Positions 35,399-44,374 of a stretch of DNA of 64,000 nucleotides are shown here, piece after piece. Numbering within the stretch: the stretch's first letter is position 1; every line of letters starts with the position of its first letter. A model generated the notes under the pieces. It worked only from the letters and a program-made list of their open reading frames with translations. It did no database searches and had not been told where the DNA came from. Position numbers and translations under genes: made by a program. Source of the stretch: Planctomycetaceae bacterium (lineage in GTDB: Bacteria; Planctomycetota; Planctomycetia; Planctomycetales; Planctomycetaceae). Where the stretch lies: positions 62,001 through 126,000 of the forward strand of contig JAWKUA010000018.1 of the NCBI GenBank assembly GCA_041398785.1, given 5' to 3'.

Positions 35399-38300
35399 TC
35401 ATTTCAGGAACCGGACCTTTTCCGGCCGCGAGGTCCAGCCAAATTGTCCCTGAAATTCGTCCAGCGAGAGCGTCAGCTGGCGTCCGTCCCGCAGCAGTGC
35501 AACGACGGCAACATGATCGTCGAAGTTGTCGGAACTGACGAAGTCCCCCTCCGGTGAAACCATGGCCCAGGCGTTGTCCGGCAGTTCCGCCAACAAAGTC
35601 CCGAGCCGCCGATTTCGCCTGAAATCGTAGCCGGAGACCCAGGCACCGTCGTTGTCGCCGCCCAGCAGGCGTCGGCTGTCGGCCAGCCAGTGTGGAGTGT
35701 GAAAGAAGCGGATTGCGCTGGTGACGTTTTGCCCGACTGCGCGCAGATGAAACTCCCCGTAGCTGCCGTACACTCCCAGCACGCTGAAATCTGGAGACCA
35801 GCCCGCGGACAACCGCTCGCCGCAATCCATCTCGGCCTGACCCGCCGGCGAAATCTGCCCTGTTCTGACATCCAGCAGTTCGAATCCGGTCATTCCGGCC
35901 AGATAAAGAATTTGATTGCTGTCCTTCAGAAAGCAGAAAGGACCATCGGACGCGCGCTGGACTCGCGGTGGCTGCATCGGCGCGGATAGCGTCTTGAACT
36001 CCTGCAGCCGCTTGCCGTTTTCCGCATTCCAGACGCTGATTCCTCCGAATGCCGAACCGCAGGCGATTTTTGCGCTATCGTCGGACCACTGAACCCACCA
36101 CAGCGGATCGTTGTGAAGCAGGGCATGTTGTTCCGTTCCGGACTCGACATCCCGGATGCGGCAGACGCCGTCGTCACCCACCGAAGCGATCGACTTTCCG
36201 TCGGGAGACCAGCAGGCTCGCCAGATTCGTCCCGCATCCTGCAGAAATCGGTGTTTGACTTTGCCGGAATCCGCATCGATCACGCTGATTCGGTCGGCAC
36301 TGTCGGAGCCGTCCGTGCAGAGACGCAGAAGCAGCCCGCCACCCGGCTGCCAGAGAAGCTGCGAGCATTCCTGGTGCTGAAATTCGGTTTCGTTCAGCAT
36401 CGCGCCGGTCTGCCCGTCAAAGACGCGCAGCCGGTTCGAAGTCAGTGTGGCGACACGACTGCCGTCGTCGGCAACGGCAGTCACAACCGGTCGTGTTGAC
36501 GATTGCGGCAACATCGGCAGAGCCTGCCCGGTCTGGCTGTCGACACGTGCGTTCGGCATCAGAATCTGTCTGCTGTCCGGTGTCCATGCGACGTCCGTTG
36601 CACGCCGGCCTGACGGGACTTCGAAGCACTGTGACCAGTCCAGAGTGTTGAATGCCGTGCAGGAAGTGCCATTGGCGACAGCCAGCGACGTGCTGTCGGG
36701 AGAGAACGACACCAGACCTTTGACGTCCAATCGGTGCCGTTCCTGAAACGACCGCGTGTCCAGGACGACGGTGCCGGAATCGTCCGCGGCAGCGATCCAG
36801 CGACCGTCGGGTGACCAGTCAACGGAACAGTCGCCGTCCATGTCGATGGTCGTCAATAGCTGCAGAGAATTGGCATCAAAGACTCTGGCGGTCCGTTTGC
36901 CACCGAGGACGAACCGTCTGCTGTCGGGCGAAACACCGATGAACGTGCCTGCTGCGCCTTCCGCGGAATGGCGACGGTCGGCGGTTTGCGGATCCAGTAA
37001 CTCAACCACCGTGCCCGCGGCATGGATCAGCAGTGTTCCGTCGGGCAACCACGCGACGCGACCCGGCCAGTTGTCGACATCAAATGTCTTCAGCAGTTGA
37101 CCGCTGTCGACATGCCAGACGTTAAGCGCTGCTCGCGGCCCCGGCGAGGCCGAAGCAAGCGTCCGGCCATCCGGTGAAAACTGTACCGAACAGATCGCGC
37201 TTTCGTGTCCGGCAAGCACTTTGACAAGCTGGAATTCCGCAGTCCACAGACGTATGGCGTTGTCGTCGCCGCCGGTGGCGATCAATCCGTCACTTCGAAC
37301 ATCGATCGACCGGTAGCCGCTTCGATGCAGCAACGGCTCGATTGACCACGTCAGAACATCATTGACTCTGGCGGGCCGACTGACGGCCGCGAAATCGCCA
37401 AACGGCTCGCCGGGTCGAATTCTCGCACTGAATTTGGGCAGGGAATCGGGCCTCGGATGCATGCGAAGATCGACTGATGCAAGTGTGCCGATTTGCGATT
37501 CATCAACCGACGTTGCTCCCCGTTCGTTCGGAACTGCCGGATGTGAAACGTTCCGAACGGGCTGCGCCGCGGAATACTCGGCGGCTCCGGCAATCGCGCT
37601 GCCGTCATCGCGACCAGAGTCCGGCGGAACCTTCTCGGCGACCTCCGGATTCGGAGCAATCTCGGCGTCCGGTAGTTCCACGACAGCTTCCGGCGAATCG
37701 CTCGCGATGGCGCTTGCGGCGGCGATCGCAGGTGCTTTGGTCGCCATGTCGCGGTCGACTGGCATGACAGACGTATCGGCGCTGACGGACACGTCATTTG
37801 GGCCGCTGGCCGGGCGGGATCGAACCAACCATCCGCCCATCAAAACCAGCGCGATCAGTCCGCCGCCGACCAACACGCGCCAATGACTTCGGTTGCCCGG
37901 TTTGCCGCCGGTGCTTGGCTTCGAATCAGGTCGTCCGGCGGTTGCACGGCGATCCGTTCTGCGGCGGGATGCCTGACCGGAAGCCGGCGAGGCCGCGCTG
38001 AATTCCGCAACTTCGTTCGGCGCCACTTGCCACAGCGTATCTGAGGCTGCCGTCGCGCGGGTGCCTGTCGTCGGTGAAGTACCTGCCGGCGCCAACGGCG
38101 ATCGGGTTGAGTCGGGTGCGTCGTCGGCAGTCGCACGTGACGGCGGCCCGGCCAGGTCGGCGGCAGCAACGGAGTTCGTGTGTTCCGCCAGCCACGCTTC
38201 CAGTGCGTCGACCAGGTTCTGCGCCGGTCCGATGCGATCGTCCGGATTCTTGGCGACCATCCTTTCGAACAGCCGCTGCAGTTCGGAATCCGCGCCGGGC

Positions 38301-39202
38301 AACAGTGGGATGGGTGCCGTCTGGTGCGCCATCACTCGCTGCATGACGCCGTCCGATTCGTACATTGCAGTGCCGGACACCAGAAAATACAGCGTGCAGC
38401 CCAGCGCATAAATGTCACTGCGATAGTCTGCCGACTGTGCGTCCATGGCCTGCTCCGGCGACAGAAAATCGACCGTTCCCATCAGGACACCGGGGCTCGT
38501 CAGGTCAGCCACTGTGGCGCTGGTGGACGCCGCGGAATCGTCCAGCCTTGCCAGTCCCATGTCCAGGATCTTCACGGTGCCTGCGAGGTCGAGCAGCAGA
38601 TTGGAGGGCTTGATGTCTCGATGAACCACGCCCTGCGCATGAGCGTATGCGAGCCCGCGCGCGGCCTGAATGGCGTAGCCCACAGCCGTGACCGTCGGCA
38701 ATGAACCCCCGTCCGCGACGATCGATTCCAGATCCGTGCCGCTGACACATTCCATCGCCAGAAAGTGTATGCCGTTTGATTCATCGGCATCGTAGGCGGT
38801 CACGATATTCGGATGATTCAGCCGCGCGGCCGCTTCGACTTCGCGATGAAACCGGCGCAGAGCCGTCGCACTGCGAACATACTGCGGGGTCAGCACCTTC
38901 AATGCGACCTCCCGCTTCATTCGCCGGTGGCGAGCCCGGAAGACCTGGCCCATGCCGCCTTCACCCAGCTTGTCCAGCACGACATAGTTTCCGAGAACCA
39001 GGTCCTGTGCCCTGCCACCGAAAACCGTCCTGGCCTGAAACCTGGTCAGCAATTCACCCCGGACCAGCAGTTCCAGCAGCGACTGACCGGAAATGTCATC
39101 GTCGGTCAGTCCTGATTGCTGGCGACATCGCAGAACGTCTTCGGAAGTCAGAAGCCCGGTTTCTGTCAGCAGCCTGGTGAGTTCTCTGGCGGTCGGAGCC
39201 AT
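35399..39202 (-). CDS. Ser/Thr protein kinase with WD40 repeats
   Basis: 1267-residue transmembrane kinase. An N-terminal helical region (1-70) leads to a Hanks-type kinase domain (about 72-330). It has the glycine loop LGEGGMGQV, Lys102 in VALKVL, HRDIKPSN with Asp196, and DMG (Asp214) in place of DFG, followed by SPEQA. A Pro/Ala-rich linker and one transmembrane helix (HWRVLVGGGLIALVLMGGWLV) follow. The C-terminal half is a WD40 propeller array (for example SVQFSPDGRTLASASPG and CWSPDGKSIASVGDDG). Such kinases are typical of planctomycetes; the signal is unknown. Confidence 0.93.
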   Translation of the reverse strand: MAPTARELTRLLTETGLLTSEDVLRCRQQSGLTDDDISGQSLLELLVRGELLTRFQARTVFGGRAQDLVLGNYVVLDKLGEGGMGQVFRARHRRMKREVALKVLTPQYVRSATALRRFHREVEAAARLNHPNIVTAYDADESNGIHFLAMECVSGTDLESIVADGGSLPTVTAVGYAIQAARGLAYAHAQGVVHRDIKPSNLLLDLAGTVKILDMGLARLDDSAASTSATVADLTSPGVLMGTVDFLSPEQAMDAQSADYRSDIYALGCTLYFLVSGTAMYESDGVMQRVMAHQTAPIPLLPGADSELQRLFERMVAKNPDDRIGPAQNLVDALEAWLAEHTNSVAAADLAGPPSRATADDAPDSTRSPLAPAGTSPTTGTRATAASDTLWQVAPNEVAEFSAASPASGQASRRRTDRRATAGRPDSKPSTGGKPGNRSHWRVLVGGGLIALVLMGGWLVRSRPASGPNDVSVSADTSVMPVDRDMATKAPAIAAASAIASDSPEAVVELPDAEIAPNPEVAEKVPPDSGRDDGSAIAGAAEYSAAQPVRNVSHPAVPNERGATSVDESQIGTLASVDLRMHPRPDSLPKFSARIRPGEPFGDFAAVSRPARVNDVLTWSIEPLLHRSGYRSIDVRSDGLIATGGDDNAIRLWTAEFQLVKVLAGHESAICSVQFSPDGRTLASASPGPRAALNVWHVDSGQLLKTFDVDNWPGRVAWLPDGTLLIHAAGTVVELLDPQTADRRHSAEGAAGTFIGVSPDSRRFVLGGKRTARVFDANSLQLLTTIDMDGDCSVDWSPDGRWIAAADDSGTVVLDTRSFQERHRLDVKGLVSFSPDSTSLAVANGTSCTAFNTLDWSQCFEVPSGRRATDVAWTPDSRQILMPNARVDSQTGQALPMLPQSSTRPVVTAVADDGSRVATLTSNRLRVFDGQTGAMLNETEFQHQECSQLLWQPGGGLLLRLCTDGSDSADRISVIDADSGKVKHRFLQDAGRIWRACWSPDGKSIASVGDDGVCRIRDVESGTEQHALLHNDPLWWVQWSDDSAKIACGSAFGGISVWNAENGKRLQEFKTLSAPMQPPRVQRASDGPFCFLKDSNQILYLAGMTGFELLDVRTGQISPAGQAEMDCGERLSAGWSPDFSVLGVYGSYGEFHLRAVGQNVTSAIRFFHTPHWLADSRRLLGGDNDGAWVSGYDFRRNRRLGTLLAELPDNAWAMVSPEGDFVSSDNFDDHVAVVALLRDGRQLTLSLDEFQGQFGWTSRPEKVRFLK

Positions 39203-39421
39203 CGGACTTTCCCATCATCGCGCGGCCCGGGCGGATTGACTTTCGCGCTGGAGCGATGCGGCTGACGATAAGGCACTGCTGAGATACCGCCGACAACGCA
39301 CCGTTCCGTGTTCGGCGATCCGGGATATTCCGCACGGCTTACGAACGGCGTTCGCGCAGAGCCACGGAGTCCGCCGGACAGTCCGACCGCGCGTCAGCAG
39401 TCGACTCTGTCACCGCACGAA

Positions 39422-40492
39422 CTACAGACGCACGCGACCTTCGGGTGCCGGCACGGAGATCCACCGGATGGTTCGTTCGCGGACCTTCGAATCGGAGATG
39501 CGAGTGTCGGTGTTAGACGCTGATTCGCGACGCCGTGATTCCGCAGCGAGACGGCTGGCGGTCAGTACGTCGAAATGACTGCTGCGAAGCCTGGATTGTG
39601 TCAGCATCAGGGGTTCCACGGCGGCGCGTTCTTCGTCATCTGTCGGCGGCGCCAGGAAGTCGATCGGACTGACTTCTTTCCCAAGATCGGACTCCGGAGC
39701 GTCGATGTCGTCGCCCTTTGATTTCTCAGTGCCCTTCGAAGAATCGGAATCGGCACCTGTTTCGCCTTCCTGCGAAGACTTGCCGTCGGCGGGCTCGTCG
39801 ACCGGAGTTGTGATTGGACGCCGCGCTCGTCGAAAGTCTTCCGGAAGTTCCCGATTCAGGATGTCATCAACTTCGTTGCCGGAACCCTCTCGTGATCGGA
39901 TCCAATCCGGATCACCGGATCGTCCGCCGGCGCCTGTGGTGTCGTCGGTCGAGCTTCCCGGCCCAAACATCGGCGCGTCGCGATCGGGATCGAATGTGGG
40001 AGGATTCGAAGACCGATTATCCACCGGGTCTTCGTAGGTCCCTCGGCGTGACCGGTCCGGCTCCTCACGGCGCTGCGGACGAGCCGTTTCGCCGGTGCCC
40101 TTGTTGGAAATCGGATCTGTGGAAGGTCGCAGCGTGCCGGATTCGACACCAATGCAGGCAACGCCGCACGAGCCGCTGCCGCAACCGGAGCTGCACGCGA
40201 CACCGCACGTGTTGCAGGAATCGCAGCATCCGGTATTGCAACTCGATGCCGCAAACGTGCCATAGCTGGCCGTGTAGACCGGAGCATAATTTGCGGGAGC
40301 CGCGTAGCTGGCGTAACTGACGGGCTGGTATCCGCCGTAGTACGCTCCGTATCCATAGCCGCCGTAGGGCGCCGCGTACGGAGCGTAGCCGACGCCGTAG
40401 GCCGGGAACCACGGCCACCAACACGCGTGTGTCACCGGAGACAGCACGCCGACGATTCCCACAACCATCAGTTTGAACAGGAAGTTTCTCAT
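39422..40492 (-). CDS. Secreted Tyr/Gly/Ala-rich, Cys-rich protein of unknown function
   Basis: The ATG at 40492 is preceded by GAGGTGG, which decides the start over the TTG at 40495. After a signal peptide (MRNFLFKLMVVGIVGVLSPVTHA) comes a low-complexity Tyr/Gly/Ala/Pro region (about 25-85). A cluster of about ten Cys follows at 85-115 (CNTGCCDSCNTCGVACSSGC), then a long charged Asp/Arg/Glu-rich region to the end. No domain is recognised. Similar low-complexity secreted proteins are common in planctomycetes and may belong to the cell envelope. Function unknown. Confidence 0.65.
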   Translation of the reverse strand: MRNFLFKLMVVGIVGVLSPVTHACWWPWFPAYGVGYAPYAAPYGGYGYGAYYGGYQPVSYASYAAPANYAPVYTASYGTFAASSCNTGCCDSCNTCGVACSSGCGSGSCGVACIGVESGTLRPSTDPISNKGTGETARPQRREEPDRSRRGTYEDPVDNRSSNPPTFDPDRDAPMFGPGSSTDDTTGAGGRSGDPDWIRSREGSGNEVDDILNRELPEDFRRARRPITTPVDEPADGKSSQEGETGADSDSSKGTEKSKGDDIDAPESDLGKEVSPIDFLAPPTDDEERAAVEPLMLTQSRLRSSHFDVLTASRLAAESRRRESASNTDTRISDSKVRERTIRWISVPAPEGRVRL

Positions 40493-40783
40493 CAACCACC
40501 TCGAAGGTTTATATCAGCGACGATCTCGCCAACGCCGGTACCCGTTTTTGTTCCGGTGTGCTCACCCGGCGCGTCGCTGCGGATCGCTACAATTGGCATG
40601 AACGGAAATCATTTTCCAGGCTTCCACTTTTACCGTCGCTGATCGGCGTTTGTCAAACAGCCAGACGGGGATTCGTGCCGCCCCCGACGTTCAGAAACCA
40701 ACGTGTCGGCACCGTCGGCACCGCGCGAACTCTGCAGGTCAGTTGGTGGCGGCTCGATGCACGCACGGTGGAAACGTCGTCCA

Positions 40784-41374
40784 TCAGCCTGCCGGTTGTC
40801 CGGTGAAGTACTCGGGCTCGTTCCCCGGTTTCCATTTGATGTTGCAGCCGATGCTCGGTTTTTGTTCCGAAGTCACATCGCTGCCGGCAAGAACGGCGTC
40901 GCAGGCGGCCTTCAGATCGTTCCCCGTGACCGGAATGTCATTCCCCGGCCGGCTGGAATCAAACTGGCCCCGGTAAACCAAAGTGTGGTCGGCGTCGAAC
41001 AGGAAGAAATCGGGAGTACAGGCGGCCTTGTAAGCCTGAGCGGCCTCCTGAGTTTCGTCGTACAGGTATGGAAACTGATAGCCGGCGGTGCGAGCTTCCG
41101 TTTTCATTTCTTCCGGTCCGTCCTGCGGATGCGTGCCGATGTCGTTGGAACTGATGCCCACGATTCCCAGCCCCTTCGCCTGGTATTCGGCAGCGAACTT
41201 CGCCAGTGCCGGACGCAGGTGAATGACGAATGGGCAGTGGTTGCACATGAAGATCACCAGCAGAGGCTTGCCGCGGAAATCGCTGCGGCGAACGGTCGAT
41301 CCATCGACATTTGTCAGAGAAAAGTCCGGTGCCACTGTCCCGAGCGACAACATGGTGGACGCTGTCTTGACCAT
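40784..41374 (-). CDS. Thioredoxin-fold AhpC/TSA-type protein
   Basis: 196-residue cytoplasmic redoxin, with no signal peptide. It opens LGTVAPDFSLTNVDGSTVRRSDFRGK as in peroxiredoxin-like proteins, then FMCNHCPFV, giving Cys44 and Cys47 in a CxxC reminiscent of thioredoxin. A later Cys precedes TPDFFLFD, the cis-Pro region. This CNHCPF subfamily is widespread and thought to be a thiol-disulfide reductase or peroxidase. The substrate is unknown. The start is the ATG giving a compact domain; upstream residues in frame are not domain-like. Confidence 0.82.
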   Translation of the reverse strand: MVKTASTMLSLGTVAPDFSLTNVDGSTVRRSDFRGKPLLVIFMCNHCPFVIHLRPALAKFAAEYQAKGLGIVGISSNDIGTHPQDGPEEMKTEARTAGYQFPYLYDETQEAAQAYKAACTPDFFLFDADHTLVYRGQFDSSRPGNDIPVTGNDLKAACDAVLAGSDVTSEQKPSIGCNIKWKPGNEPEYFTGQPAG

Positions 41375-41867
41375 TGCATCAGGTTCCTGAAATACGAGTC
41401 TTTCGGATGTTTGCTGACGGCCGCGTTCATCACGACAGCGTGCGCGGCGCCGGACGTTCAGTGTATTCACCTGCCCTTCGTGTTCAAACCGGCGCCGATT
41501 CAACACACGCTCGACGCCGCATTCGGCCGACGACGCGCCGGCGCGGATTTGCATCGGGCTCGGTTGTGAAGGCGTGTAAACCGCGAACGGAACAGCAGCC
41601 GAACCGCTAATGAACGGGTCTGCCGGGCTGACGGGTGAACGAAGAAGCTGGATTGCTGCGGAAGGAGGCAGTCCGGCAAAGATCGATTCCGCCAAATCGG
41701 CGGTCTGCGGATTCGAAACTGGCGGGCAGGCTTCTCATCGAGCGATGACGCAGGTAGTTTATGCCCCGATTCACCGTCCGCGACGTTCGCATCGATTGCC
41801 GCCGACGCTGATTTTCGTTCGTTCACCGACCTGCATGAATGGCTCTGTCGCTCCGGAGCATTGATTT
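41375..41867. other. Divergent intergenic region
   Basis: About 490 bases between the redoxin gene (minus) and tssK (plus). Promoters for both are expected. Nothing recognisable was seen apart from short unsupported frames; a GGAG lies about 13 bases ahead of the tssK ATG. Confidence 0.4.
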
Positions 41868-43283
41868 ATGGCGTCCAAGTCCGTGTATTGGGGAGAAGGC
41901 CTGTTTCTTCGCCCGCATCATTTCCAGTGCGTCGAACGAAGCGTTCTGGAAAAGATCCGCATTGCCGAAAACTGGGGCGATCGGCATTGCTACGGTCTGC
42001 AGCGGCTGGAACCGGACCTGGACTCCCTTTCGAACTGGCGCGTCTCGCTGGCGTCCTGCCACCTGCGGCTTCCGGATGGAACCCATTTGCGGTTTCCCGA
42101 AGATTCGCACATTTCCGCCGTCGAAATCCCGCGCCAGTTGTTCGCGTCCGCAGATACGCGAGTGAAGGTGTACGTGGGTGTCGCGGAATACCGCAACGGG
42201 TTTTCCAATACCGACACCGACGGCAGCAATCCGCAATGCCGCTATGTGCTGGCTTCCGAAAGCGTTGAGGACGAAAACGCTCCGGGCAACGCGGAACAAA
42301 TTCAGTTCCGACGTTTCAATCCCCGGATTCTGATCGGTGACGACGCGGCGCTGGGGTACGACGCTCTTCCCATCATGCAGCTTCGACTGGGAGCCACCGC
42401 GGAAGCTCCGCCGGAAATCGATCCGGACTACATTCCGCCGCTGATTGCTTCGGAAGCCTGGCCGTGGCTGAGCGGCTTCATTCGCTCCGTCTACGACCGT
42501 CTTGGGGCCACCGCCGATCGGCTGGCTCGACAGATGATCGATCGCGGCGTCGCTTTCGAAAGCGGCCACAAGGAAGATCTGGAACGCATTCTGCAGTTGC
42601 ATGCGGTGAATTCATCACTCGGCGGGTTTGCTCATCTGCCGTTTGTACCCGGAATCCACCCGTACATCGTGTATTCCGAACTGTGTCGGATCGTCGGACT
42701 TCAGGCGATCTTTCGGCGCGAACGGCGGTTTCCGGAAATTCCCGTCTACGACCATGACGATCTGACGACCTGCTTCACAGCCCTTCGGAAACTGTTGAAT
42801 GTTGAAGAGGCGAAGGACGAGTCGTACATCAAGCGTCCGTTTGCCGCTCAGGGTCTGCAGATGTCAGTGCGGCTGCAGACTGAGTGGCTGGAGCCGAGCT
42901 GGGCGTTCTACATCGGTGTGGAATGCAAGCTGAAGACCAGCGAAGTCACGGATCTGCTGTCGGAACGATCGCTGGGCATGAAGGTCGGTAATACGGACGA
43001 GGTTGACAACATTTACAAGTTCGGTCGCCGCGGTGTTCGGCTGGCTCCCGTCGCGGACGCGCCGCGCGCGTTTCCGCGAGCCAACTGGCACTACTATCGG
43101 GTGGATCGCGATGAGGCCTGGCGCAGCGTTGAGGAAACTCTGAACCTTGGCATTCGCTTCAACGAGCGCAATGTGGCTCAGCAGATCAACGGCGAAAACA
43201 AGATCGACGTGAAGAACCGTCACACCGGCGAACTGGTGTCGCTTGCGTTTTCGCTGTTCGCCATCAAAGCGTCCGGGACCTAG
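41868..43283 (+). CDS. tssK: Type VI secretion baseplate subunit TssK
   Basis: Connects the baseplate wedge to the membrane complex in type VI secretion systems. The N-terminal signature is typical: VYWGEGLFLRPHHFQ. Further family-like stretches are LRLPDGTHLRFPE, the central WPWLSGFIRSVYDRLG and GIHPYIVYSELCRIVG. Length is 471 residues (the usual size is about 445). It is followed 53 bases later by a DotU/TssL gene, the usual neighbour, but no other tss gene is in the window. Confidence 0.9.
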   Translation: MASKSVYWGEGLFLRPHHFQCVERSVLEKIRIAENWGDRHCYGLQRLEPDLDSLSNWRVSLASCHLRLPDGTHLRFPEDSHISAVEIPRQLFASADTRVKVYVGVAEYRNGFSNTDTDGSNPQCRYVLASESVEDENAPGNAEQIQFRRFNPRILIGDDAALGYDALPIMQLRLGATAEAPPEIDPDYIPPLIASEAWPWLSGFIRSVYDRLGATADRLARQMIDRGVAFESGHKEDLERILQLHAVNSSLGGFAHLPFVPGIHPYIVYSELCRIVGLQAIFRRERRFPEIPVYDHDDLTTCFTALRKLLNVEEAKDESYIKRPFAAQGLQMSVRLQTEWLEPSWAFYIGVECKLKTSEVTDLLSERSLGMKVGNTDEVDNIYKFGRRGVRLAPVADAPRAFPRANWHYYRVDRDEAWRSVEETLNLGIRFNERNVAQQINGENKIDVKNRHTGELVSLAFSLFAIKASGT

Positions 43284-43336
43284 TTTTCCAGCAGCGTCAG
43301 ATTCTCTTACATCAGCAGGAGTTCCGGCGGATACTC

Positions 43337-43999
43337 ATGGCAACGTCCATCATCGAACTCGCGGAACCGTTCTTTCTGAAGGTTCTGGGAATTATCAATC
43401 AGCCGACGCCCGGACAGAACAGCAACCTGCAGTCGCTGCAGAAGCAGCTTTCCGCCGACCTGCAGGGCATCGAACAGAAGGTGAGTTCCGGGTCCGCCAA
43501 CGTCAACAACGCGGAATGGCAGTCGCTGAAAAAGGCGATGATCTACTGGGCCGACGAAGTCCTGACGCGGCATATCGAAGGCTGGAAGGACTTCGTGCTG
43601 GAACACGAATACTACGCCGAACGCAACCGCGCCTGGAAATTCTATGTCGAAGGAGAACAGTGCATCCCCACAGGCAGCTCGGAGGCCGCGGAGCTGTTCT
43701 ATCTGGCTCTGGTGCTGGGATTCGTCGGTGACCTGGAAGGCGCGTTCAAGATCGAACTGAAGACCGATCTTCCCGGGAATCGAAAAGACGTCGCGGAAGC
43801 TCGCAAACACTGGGCAGCTCAGTTGCAGCGGCGGATTCGCCACGAAAACGCCCGCGACATTCAGGGAGAACCTCTGGAAGGAAACGTCGAACCGATGAGC
43901 GGCCGACGCGGACTGGATATCGCGATGACGGTCTTCTCAGTCGTTGCTCTGGTTTTCCTGATTCTGCTCGGCTGGATGCTGAAAGGCGGCTCGTCGTAG
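43337..43999 (+). CDS. tssL: DotU/TssL family inner-membrane protein of type VI secretion
   Basis: 220-residue protein of the IcmH/DotU/TssL family: a cytoplasmic helical domain with one C-terminal transmembrane helix (about 193-213, MTVFSVVALVFLILLGWML). Family features are KAMIYWADEVLT, SSEAAELFYLALVLGFVGDLEG and the helix ahead of the membrane anchor. An AGGAGTT lies close upstream of the ATG. It should pair with TssK at the membrane-baseplate junction. It has no peptidoglycan-binding extension. Confidence 0.88.
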   Translation: MATSIIELAEPFFLKVLGIINQPTPGQNSNLQSLQKQLSADLQGIEQKVSSGSANVNNAEWQSLKKAMIYWADEVLTRHIEGWKDFVLEHEYYAERNRAWKFYVEGEQCIPTGSSEAAELFYLALVLGFVGDLEGAFKIELKTDLPGNRKDVAEARKHWAAQLQRRIRHENARDIQGEPLEGNVEPMSGRRGLDIAMTVFSVVALVFLILLGWMLKGGSS

Positions 44000-44078
44000 C
44001 ATGCGGTCCGGCGCGATTTGATAAATGCCGATCTGCGACCGACGCTCGGGTAATGGAATCTGATTGGCGAGGAAAACG

Positions 44079-44158
44079 GGAGGGCGAGGCTCCCGCCGAG
44101 CCGCGTGCGGCAAAGGATCACCGATTCGCCAGCGATTCGGCAGGAGCCTCGCGATCCC
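44079..44158. repeat. Long imperfect hairpin element
   Basis: GCGAGGCTCC (44084-44093) pairs with GGAGCCTCGC (44143-44152), and the pairing extends imperfectly on both sides (outer GGGA/TCCC, inner CGCCGAG/TTCGGCA). It gives a stem of about 25 pairs around a loop with CACCGATTC. It lies between the convergent tssL and the Cys-rich gene. Confidence 0.75.
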
Positions 44159-44312
44159 ATATGACCCGCCCGCACCGGTTCGCCCGACTTCCGCGCCCGC
44201 ACCATCCATCGACGCACGGCTGACGAAGTAACACGTCGCTGCGACGACAAAGCCGTCGCGGCAGCGCCCCGCACACGTTGCAGCACGGTCATGTTGCAGC
44301 GCCGTCAACGAA

Positions 44313-44345
44313 GAAAGCCCGACATCCTGTGGACGCCGGGCTTTC
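44313..44345. terminator. Probable bidirectional terminator between convergent genes
   Basis: A nine-pair stem GAAAGCCCG / CGGGCTTTC with a 15-base loop, followed on the plus strand by ATTGTTT. The position between the 3' ends of tssL and the minus-strand gene at 44375 fits termination of one or both transcripts. The T tract is weak. Confidence 0.55.
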
Positions 44346-44374
44346 ATTGTTTCGTCGAGTCGATTCAGGCAGAT

